Source of the DNA: Actinomycetota bacterium
GTDB taxonomy: Bacteria > Actinomycetota > Humimicrobiia > Humimicrobiales > Humimicrobiaceae
Reading direction: 5' to 3'
Length of the DNA stretch: 5,591 nt
Assembly (NCBI GenBank): GCA_014360385.1
Contig: JACIXO010000101.1
Span: 1 to 5,591 of the forward strand
Shown: one piece after another, positions 1 to 4,082 of the stretch
How the letters are laid out: each line of letters opens with the position of its first letter
How positions within the stretch are numbered: position 1 is the stretch's first letter
Position numbers and translations under genes: made by a program
Notes under the pieces: model-generated
Told to the model about the DNA's origin: nothing
What the model saw: the letters and a program-made list of their open reading frames with translations, nothing else
Databases searched by the model: none

Positions 1-45
1 ATTCATCACACCTTCATGTTTTGAATGTAACTTTTTACAAGGGTG

Positions 46-53
46 GGAGGGGG
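46..53 (+). promoter_or_regulatory. Shine-Dalgarno of the mutarotase-like gene
   Basis: GGAGGGGG is a strong Shine-Dalgarno ending 7 bases before the ATG at 61. It decides the start. The reading frame is open from a GTG at 43, but that GTG lies upstream of this site, so the six extra residues it would add (mostly glycine) are probably not translated. Confidence 0.7.
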
Positions 54-60
54 CAGACTT

Positions 61-987
61 ATGAATATCAAAGTCAAAGATGATTTTAGCTTTAAGGGTT
101 GGAACAAATGCATTTATCTTACGAATGATAAGATTGAGGTTGTTGTAACTACAGAAGTAGGTCCAAGAATAATACGCTTTGGATTTACTGGTGGACAGAA
201 TTTGTTTGGGGAAATTAAAGAACAGCTTGGAAAGAGCGGTGGTGATGAGTGGAGAATATATGGAGGTCACAGGCTCTGGCATGCTCCTGAAGCAAATCCC
301 AGAACTTATTATCCGGATAACGAACCTGTTGAATATGAGATAAAGAGGAATAACATAAGACTTATTCAGAATGTAGAAAGTACCACCGGGATACAAAAGG
401 AGATGGAAATAAGATTGGGTGCTGATAGTTCTGAGGTAGTGGTGTTGCATAGAATTAACAACAAGACATTATGGGACATAGAGCTTGCACCGTGGGCAAT
501 TTCAGTTATGAATCTTGGAGGCCGGGCAATAATACCACAGGAACCTTTTCAATCATGGGACGAACGCCTTACTCCGGTAAGACCTCTGGTATTATGGGGT
601 TACACTGACATGAGTGATCCTAGATGGATATGGGGGAAGAAATATATTCAATTAAGACAGGATCCAGATTTAAAAACTAGGCAGAAAATAGGTGTATTGA
701 ATACCCTTGGTTGGGTTGCTTATTACCTTAAAGGTGAGCTTTTTGTAAAAAGATATGATTATGATAAAAATGCTCAATATCCAGACTTTGGTGTTAATAC
801 TGAGGTTTATACTGATTCTGACATATTGGAAGTAGAAACTCTGGGGAAACTTGAAAAGATTCCTCCTGGCGGGTTTGTGGAGCATATTGAAAGGTGGTTT
901 TTGTTTAAAGTTGAGCTCGATGAAACCGAGGAATCTATTGATGAAAATGTTCTCCCGCTGATTAAGTCCTGTTATCCTGCTAATTAG
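61..987 (+). CDS. Galactose-mutarotase-like beta-sandwich protein (DUF4380-like)
   Basis: This is a 308-residue soluble protein with no signal peptide or membrane segment. Its pattern of short beta strands resembles the aldose 1-epimerase / galactose mutarotase superfamily, closest to DUF4380-type proteins. Visible landmarks are an early TEVGPRIIRFGF segment, then GGHRLWHAPE at about residues 68-77 (a histidine motif typical of this fold), NLGGRAIIPQEP at about 151-162, and a C-terminal LEVETLG followed by PPGGFVEHIERW, the usual last strands of the family. Mutarotase folds bind sugars, and a carbohydrate-related role is plausible, but neither substrate nor activity can be read from the sequence. 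The ATG at 61 is chosen for its Shine-Dalgarno. The gene ends 44 bp before atpI with no convincing terminator between, so read-through into atpI is possible. No functional link to ATP synthase is known. The fold is fairly sure, the family name moderately so, the function unknown. Confidence 0.75.
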   Translation: MNIKVKDDFSFKGWNKCIYLTNDKIEVVVTTEVGPRIIRFGFTGGQNLFGEIKEQLGKSGGDEWRIYGGHRLWHAPEANPRTYYPDNEPVEYEIKRNNIRLIQNVESTTGIQKEMEIRLGADSSEVVVLHRINNKTLWDIELAPWAISVMNLGGRAIIPQEPFQSWDERLTPVRPLVLWGYTDMSDPRWIWGKKYIQLRQDPDLKTRQKIGVLNTLGWVAYYLKGELFVKRYDYDKNAQYPDFGVNTEVYTDSDILEVETLGKLEKIPPGGFVEHIERWFLFKVELDETEESIDENVLPLIKSCYPAN

Positions 988-1031
988 TGTGTCTTAGGAG
1001 AATAAGTATTTAATTTAAGTGAGCTACAAAA

Positions 1032-1463
1032 TTGAAGACCAAAGATAAACTTGGACGAGAGCTTATAAAGGGTCAAAGTCTTATAAAACTTAGAAATGTC
1101 ATTCTTTTTAGTCTTGGACCTGTTATAGTTACTGGAATTGTCTGTTTTTTTATTCTCGATAGAACAGTTTTCTGGGGGGTAGTGTTTGGTGAAGCAATAT
1201 CTTTTTTACTTTTTGTTACAACTCTTATATCCTACTATTACTGTTATATGCTGAAAAGTAGGGAGGCTTCCAGGCGTAGCATTCTAAGATTCATTTTAGG
1301 TATTTTCTTTGGAAAGATTATTTTTGTAGGTATAGTCTTTTATGTACTTACTAAGTTTGATTTCCTAAGTCTTTTATCTCTTATAGTTTCGTTTCTTTTG
1401 CTCTTTACTGTTTTTCTCAATTTGGTAATATTCTTAACTTATAAAAAAATATTGTTTCGTTAG
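1032..1463 (+). CDS. atpI: ATP synthase subunit I (AtpI), Fo assembly factor
   Basis: This is a 143-residue, strongly hydrophobic protein with four predicted membrane helices at about residues 23-42, 47-73, 84-106 and 112-136. A short basic N-terminus precedes them, and a basic loop (KSREASRRS) sits between helices 2 and 3. Size, topology and position directly before atpB fit the ATP-synt_I family. AtpI is not part of the finished enzyme; in studied bacteria it helps assemble or stabilise the c-ring and has been linked to Mg2+ handling. The sequence is poorly conserved, so the call rests largely on topology and synteny. The start is TTG at 1032: in-frame stops at 1011 and 1020 exclude anything earlier. 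The nearby Shine-Dalgarno is only AAGTGAG (1017-1023), so initiation is probably weak. The stop codon lies in the loop of a terminator-like hairpin. Confidence 0.85.
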   Translation: MKTKDKLGRELIKGQSLIKLRNVILFSLGPVIVTGIVCFFILDRTVFWGVVFGEAISFLLFVTTLISYYYCYMLKSREASRRSILRFILGIFFGKIIFVGIVFYVLTKFDFLSLLSLIVSFLLLFTVFLNLVIFLTYKKILFR

Positions 1464-1495
1464 TGAGACAATTTCTTTTATATTTTTATATTTTT
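1443..1495 (+). terminator. Weak intrinsic terminator-like hairpin after atpI
   Basis: ATTGTTTC (1451-1458) pairs with GAGACAAT (1465-1472), giving an 8-bp stem with one U.G wobble and a 6-base loop containing the atpI stop codon. A run of seven A precedes the stem, and a T-rich stretch follows it, including two TTTTATAT units (1476-1491). This is the layout of a Rho-independent terminator, but the stem has only two G-C pairs, so it is at best leaky. It may lower transcription from atpI into atpB or protect the atpI mRNA end. Confidence 0.4.
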
Positions 1496-1526
1496 CTAGT
1501 ATTTATGCTTGGATGTTTAGCGGTTT

Positions 1527-1549
1527 TAGCATAATTCTCTAGCATAATT
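1527..1549 (+). repeat. Two direct copies of TAGCATAATT, 13-bp period
   Basis: TAGCATAATT occurs at 1527-1536 and again at 1540-1549. The core CATAATT appears a third time at 1557-1563. The copies lie directly upstream of the candidate atpB promoter. They could be binding half-sites or old -10-like elements, or chance in an AT-rich gap. Confidence 0.5.
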
Positions 1550-1550
1550 T

Positions 1551-1577
1551 TTGGTTCATAATTTTTAGTGTTATAAA
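1551..1577 (+). promoter_or_regulatory. Candidate promoter for atpBEFHA (extended -10)
   Basis: TGTTATAAA (1569-1577) is a good extended -10 element: TG, one base, then TATAAA. A poor -35-like TTGGTT lies at 1551-1556 with a short 15-bp spacer. Extended -10 promoters tolerate a weak -35. The site falls between the hairpin behind atpI and the atpB start, where a promoter for the structural genes would make sense. Transcription would begin near 1584 and leave a leader of roughly 70 bases. AT-rich sequence yields such matches by chance, so this is tentative. Apart from this, the repeat and the hairpin, the 192-bp gap 1464-1655 holds no credible gene. Confidence 0.4.
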
Positions 1578-1655
1578 CTTTGTTTTTTCTTTAACTTATG
1601 GCTGGAGGTTTATAGTAAAGTAGGAATATTTTTAAAAAGTGGTCGGGAGAATACT

Positions 1656-2393
1656 TTGAAAATATTAGAACATTTTTATTTAAAAACTATATATCCCCTC
1701 AAGATCTTTGGGATTGACATATCAATTACCAATCTTACCCTTTCTATGTTTGGAGCCTGTGTTTTGTTTCTTGTTTTCTTTATTTTCCTTGCAGTAAAAC
1801 CAAAAGTTAAACCAAATAAGAGACAGATTGTTGTTGAGTTTCTTGTAAATTTTATAAAAAGATACATAGTTTACAACATGATGGGTAAAGAGGAAGGTGA
1901 TAGGTGGTTTCTGTTTATAGCAGGGATATTCATTTTCATGCTTTCTAACAACTTAATTGGTATTATCCCGGGAGCTTATACACCAACTTCTAATCCTGTT
2001 GTTCCTCTTACCATGGCAATAATTGTTTTCTTAACCGTTCAGATTTCCAATCTTGCCAGGAACAAACTTAAGGGTTATATTAGGACGTTTGCTCCAACGT
2101 CTGTTCCATCATGGATGTATATTATTGTGACCCCCATAGAAGCTATAAGTGCAATAGCCAAGCCATTTTCCCTATTTGTGCGTCTAAGTGCAAACATGCT
2201 GGCAGGTCATACTATAATATATGTGATTCTGGAACTCGTTATATATTTCAAAAACTACTTTATCGCTATTTCCTCAATTCCATTTGTTGTAATAATGAGT
2301 ATATTTGAAGTTTTTGTGTCTGTTATCCAGGCGTACATTTTTGCAGTTCTCTCAGCCATGTATATAGGGGAAGCAGTAAAGCCGAAGCATTGA
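1656..2393 (+). CDS. atpB: F-type ATP synthase subunit a (Fo stator, proton channel)
   Basis: Subunit a is the membrane stator that forms the two proton half-channels facing the c-ring. The 245-residue product is almost entirely hydrophobic, with helices at about 25-48, 85-104, 114-132, 153-170, 184-197 and 203-238. The signature FSLFVRLSANMLAGH at about 171-185 carries the essential Arg176 (E. coli Arg210), which interacts with the c carboxylate, and Asn180 (E. coli Asn214). Gln225 in SVIQAYIF matches E. coli Gln252. His185 and Glu218 occupy the positions of E. coli Glu219 and His245, the swapped pair seen in many bacteria and mitochondria. The start is TTG at 1656, six bases after GGGAG (1645-1649); the first in-frame ATG is about 30 codons later and would remove the first helix. 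The gene appears intact. It is separated from atpE by an unusually long gap. Confidence 0.97.
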   Translation: MKILEHFYLKTIYPLKIFGIDISITNLTLSMFGACVLFLVFFIFLAVKPKVKPNKRQIVVEFLVNFIKRYIVYNMMGKEEGDRWFLFIAGIFIFMLSNNLIGIIPGAYTPTSNPVVPLTMAIIVFLTVQISNLARNKLKGYIRTFAPTSVPSWMYIIVTPIEAISAIAKPFSLFVRLSANMLAGHTIIYVILELVIYFKNYFIAISSIPFVVIMSIFEVFVSVIQAYIFAVLSAMYIGEAVKPKH

Positions 2394-2429
2394 AATAATA
2401 AGTTAGATTTTCTGGATAGGTAAAGAACT

Positions 2430-2452
2430 TTCTTAACAAATCTTCTTAACAA
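2430..2452 (+). repeat. Two direct copies of TTCTTAACAA, 13-bp period
   Basis: TTCTTAACAA occurs at 2430-2439 and 2443-2452, and the core TTAACAA appears again at 2474-2480. The second copy contains the -35-like TTAACA of the candidate atpE promoter, so the repeat could be an operator or the remains of a duplicated promoter element. The 13-bp period equals that of the different repeat between atpI and atpB. Confidence 0.5.
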
Positions 2453-2474
2453 GTAGGGTGATTTGGTGTAATAT
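2446..2474 (+). promoter_or_regulatory. Candidate internal promoter for atpE
   Basis: TTAACA (2446-2451) matches the sigma-70 -35 consensus at 5 of 6 bases. TAATAT (2469-2474) follows after an ideal 17-bp spacer and matches the -10 at 4 of 6. Transcription would begin near 2481 and give atpE a leader of about 165 bases. A weaker second candidate lies downstream: TTGACT at 2488-2493 with TATGAG at 2509-2514, spacer 15. An internal promoter would raise c-subunit mRNA relative to subunit a. This is a by-eye match and unproven. Confidence 0.35.
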
Positions 2475-2570
2475 TAACAACTTAAAATTGACTTAAAAAA
2501 TTAGTAAGTATGAGCTAGTAAGACAAATAAAGAAAAGATTAAATCAATAATGGAACTAATTAAGATTAAA

Positions 2571-2614
2571 ATTGATAAGATTGATAAAGATAAAAGATAA
2601 AGATAAAGATTAAA
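2571..2614 (+). repeat. Imperfect GATAAA tandem repeat in the atpE leader
   Basis: Two tandem ATTGATAA(G/A) units (2571-2588) run into GATAAAA (2589-2595), GATAAA (2596-2601), GATAAA (2602-2607) and GATTAAA (2608-2614). Looser GATTAAA copies lie just upstream, at 2537-2543 and 2564-2570. The array is degenerate and looks like a slippage-prone simple repeat rather than a protein-binding array. Confidence 0.65.
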
Positions 2615-2633
2615 TAAGACTAAGGAAAAGTTT

Positions 2634-2640
2634 AAGGAGG
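2634..2640 (+). promoter_or_regulatory. Strong Shine-Dalgarno of atpE
   Basis: AAGGAGG, near the full anti-Shine-Dalgarno complement, lies 6 bases before the ATG at 2647. It is the best ribosome site in the window and fixes the atpE start. It fits the need for the c subunit in the highest copy number. Confidence 0.9.
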
Positions 2641-2646
2641 AGTTTT

Positions 2647-2877
2647 ATGGATCCAAAAACAGCAGCAGTACTGGCAGCTGGATTTTGTATGGGCATTGGG
2701 TCAATTGGCCCCGCAATTGCTATTGGAAACCTCGTTGGAAGGGCTCTTGATGGAATGGCGAGACAACCTGAAGCTTCTGGTCAGATTCAGACAGCCATGT
2801 TCATCGGGGTTGCTTTTGCTGAAGCAATTTCTCTTTATGCCCTTGTGGTTGCTTTCCTTCTCATATTTGTAGTGTAA
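2647..2877 (+). CDS. atpE: F-type ATP synthase subunit c (Fo rotor, proteolipid)
   Basis: Subunit c forms the membrane rotor ring that carries protons past subunit a. The 76-residue product is a helical hairpin: helix 1 at about 6-34, a polar loop with the conserved ARQP (38-41) that contacts gamma and epsilon, and helix 2 at about 47-75. Glu59 in FAEAISLY is the ion-binding carboxylate (E. coli Asp61). The Na+ ligands of Ilyobacter tartaricus c (Gln32, Ser66) are Ile26 and Ala60 here, so proton coupling is expected, although the Tyr70 equivalent (Tyr64) is kept. The helix-1 packing motif, normally GxGxGxG, reads G21-P-A23-I-A25-I-G27. The gene has the only unambiguous ATG plus strong Shine-Dalgarno among the atp genes. 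It is preceded by a 253-bp gap and followed by 96 bp before atpF. Confidence 0.97.
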   Translation: MDPKTAAVLAAGFCMGIGSIGPAIAIGNLVGRALDGMARQPEASGQIQTAMFIGVAFAEAISLYALVVAFLLIFVV

Positions 2878-2973
2878 TTTGTTGAACTTTCATTATTTAG
2901 CATTTTTTTGGGTTTCCTTTTACTGTTCCATAACCCTTTCTATAAGCCTTAATTTTAAGAGAGGTGGGTAGGG
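2878..2973 (+). other. Pyrimidine-rich atpE-atpF gap
   Basis: By count, 52 of the 73 bases at 2878-2950 are pyrimidines, including a run of seven T at 2903-2909. This is the opposite bias to the leader before atpE. I see no hairpin, so it is not a recognisable intrinsic terminator. The gap ends in the atpF ribosome site GAGGTG (2961-2966). It may act as a spacer, a processing region or a Rho-sensitive region. Confidence 0.4.
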
Positions 2974-3480
2974 TTGGAGGAAGTTATTAAGATAATACAG
3001 CCGATGAGCAGCACTATTTTCTGGTCCATAATAGTCTTTATTATTCTCACAGTTGTTTTATGGAGATTTGTTTTCAGGCCAATAAATGCTGTTATTTCCA
3101 AACGTCAGATGGAAATAAGAGAGAATGTTGATAGAGCAGAAATTCAGAATGAGGAGGCTCGAAAATATCTGGAGGAGCAGAAAAGGTGTCTTGAAGAAGC
3201 TAGAAAGGAAGCAAGGAAAATCATTGAGGAGAGTAAGATAGCTGCACAGAAAATAAGAGAGGAAGCAGAGGAAAGAGCAAACAGAAAAGCCAGGGAGATT
3301 ATAGATACTGCTATTGCTGAGATAAATTCTGAGAGGGAAAGATCTATAAACGAGATAAGAGATAGAATAGTTGATATTATTCTCAGCACCACAGAGAAAT
3401 TGATTGAAAAGAGTCTTACTTCTGAGGAGCATAAGAAATTGATTGAGAAAAGCCTGGAGGAGATGGAGAAAATAGGTTGA
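2974..3480 (+). CDS. atpF: F-type ATP synthase subunit b (peripheral stalk)
   Basis: Subunit b is present as a dimer and forms the outer stalk that holds the F1 head against rotation. The 168-residue protein has one N-terminal membrane helix at about 12-34, ended by RPI (35-37), the usual start of the tether. A long, highly charged helix follows at about 40-130, with Glu/Lys/Arg-rich coiled-coil character and many small residues, and a C-terminal helix at about 130-165 should bind delta. The start is TTG at 2974, seven bases after GAGGTG. An in-frame ATG ten codons later lacks a Shine-Dalgarno and would start at the edge of the membrane helix. The stop overlaps the atpH start as TTGA. Only one b gene is seen here, so a homodimer is likely, although a b' gene could lie elsewhere. 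Confidence 0.95.
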   Translation: MEEVIKIIQPMSSTIFWSIIVFIILTVVLWRFVFRPINAVISKRQMEIRENVDRAEIQNEEARKYLEEQKRCLEEARKEARKIIEESKIAAQKIREEAEERANRKAREIIDTAIAEINSERERSINEIRDRIVDIILSTTEKLIEKSLTSEEHKKLIEKSLEEMEKIG

Positions 3481-4082
3481 GAAGAAGAGATAAAGCTACA
3501 GAACAGAAAATAAAGTGTTATGCCGAGTCAGCTTTTAATATTGGTAAAGCTGAAGGTAAACTAGAGCAACTAAAAGTTGAATTTGAAGAATTAAAGAGCG
3601 AAATTGAATCAAATCTGGATTTTAGAGAATATTTAGCTGACAGTTCAATATCCGATCTTAAGAAAATTAATATGATTTTTGAGATTCTGGGTGAAAACAG
3701 TACAAATGCAATAAAAGCAATTGCCTGTATGTTAGTAACTATGGGAGGAATCGAGCTGGTTGGCAGGATATTTGATTATTTTTCTGCTCTTGTGAAGAAG
3801 TTGGCGCTTCGTGAGACTGTTGAGATTATAAGTGCGCTGGAACTTGATTCGAAGTTTATAAACAGGATTAAGAGGATTGTTGATAAAAAAACAGGGCTTG
3901 ATGTTAAGATTATAAATGTAGTGAATGACAGAATCCTTGGAGGAGTTGTAATTAAAATTGGTGACAAAATGATTGACCTAAGCATTAAGAGTAAAATGGA
4001 AGACTTAAAGACCAGGCTAAAAGCCCTAGAGTTTAGGGGTGATGTCTTTGGCTTTAACAATACGGGCGGACAAAATAGCTGA
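3477..4082 (+). CDS. atpH: F-type ATP synthase subunit delta (OSCP type)
   Basis: Delta sits on top of the alpha3beta3 head and connects it to the b stalk. The 201-residue protein has the family layout: an N-terminal helical bundle at about 8-105 containing YAESAFNIGKAEGKLEQ, then a C-terminal domain ending in the diagnostic DRILGGVVIKIGDKMIDLS at about 151-169 followed by a helix (170-184). A tail of about 15 residues is encoded in the overlap with atpA and is probably unstructured. The start is TTG at 3477, sharing TTGA with the atpF stop. GGAG at 3465-3468 gives correct spacing, so translation is probably coupled to atpF. The gene is full length and intact. The N-terminal half is divergent, as is usual for delta, but the C-terminal motif makes the call firm. 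Confidence 0.95.
   Translation: MRRRDKATEQKIKCYAESAFNIGKAEGKLEQLKVEFEELKSEIESNLDFREYLADSSISDLKKINMIFEILGENSTNAIKAIACMLVTMGGIELVGRIFDYFSALVKKLALRETVEIISALELDSKFINRIKRIVDKKTGLDVKIINVVNDRILGGVVIKIGDKMIDLSIKSKMEDLKTRLKALEFRGDVFGFNNTGGQNS
4035..4041 (+). promoter_or_regulatory. Shine-Dalgarno that decides the atpA start
   Basis: AGGGGTG lies inside the 3' end of atpH. Counted to the end of this site, TTG at 4048 has normal spacing (6 bases). GTG at 4039 lies within the site and ATG at 4042 directly abuts it, too close for efficient initiation. I therefore favour TTG 4048, in line with the other TTG starts here. The ATG cannot be excluded. Confidence 0.5.

Larger units (their letters stand above)
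2521..2646 (+). promoter_or_regulatory. Purine-rich unstructured atpE leader (translation enhancer candidate)
   Basis: Over 2521-2640 I count 68 A, 27 T, 21 G and only 4 C, about 74% purine. With so little C, the 21 G can form few strong pairs, so the mRNA should stay largely single-stranded up to the atpE ribosome site. In E. coli an AU-rich unstructured segment before atpE is an established translational enhancer that supplies the many c copies needed. I infer a similar purpose here. A 16-codon ATG frame at 2550-2600 lacks a ribosome site and is probably meaningless. Confidence 0.5.

Noticed and set aside
1..60. Promoter or end of a preceding gene at the left edge.
   Set aside because: TTGAAT at 21-26 has no matching -10 before the start codon, and too little sequence is present to judge a gene end.
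670..885. Minus-strand open frames in several places (670-885, 3058-3432, 3776-4060, 4360-4611 and others).
   Set aside because: They are antisense shadows of well-conserved + strand genes, low in complexity and without ribosome sites or recognisable motifs.
996..1000. AGGAG before atpI, better than the site next to its TTG.
   Set aside because: It lies 31 bases before the TTG, and in-frame stops at 1011 and 1020 rule out a closer atpI start. No other frame has an NTG start at suitable spacing.
1598..1615. Five-codon ATG frame with GGAGG (1604-1608) before atpB, a possible upstream ORF or ribosome decoy.
   Set aside because: There is no ribosome site before its ATG, and no NTG start follows the GGAGG at usable spacing; atpB has its own GGGAG.
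2111..2308. 65-codon + strand frame inside atpB.
   Set aside because: It is an out-of-frame shadow of the conserved C-terminal half of subunit a, with no ribosome site of its own.
2550..2600. 16-codon ATG frame (Lys/Ile/Asp-rich) in the atpE leader, a possible leader peptide.
   Set aside because: No Shine-Dalgarno precedes it, and its composition is simply the GATAAA-type repeat read in frame.
2394..2646. The long atpB-atpE gap as a riboswitch, small RNA gene or a lost gene.
   Set aside because: No GC-containing stems or conserved riboswitch cores are visible, and all frames are short; only promoter-like and repeat elements can be supported.
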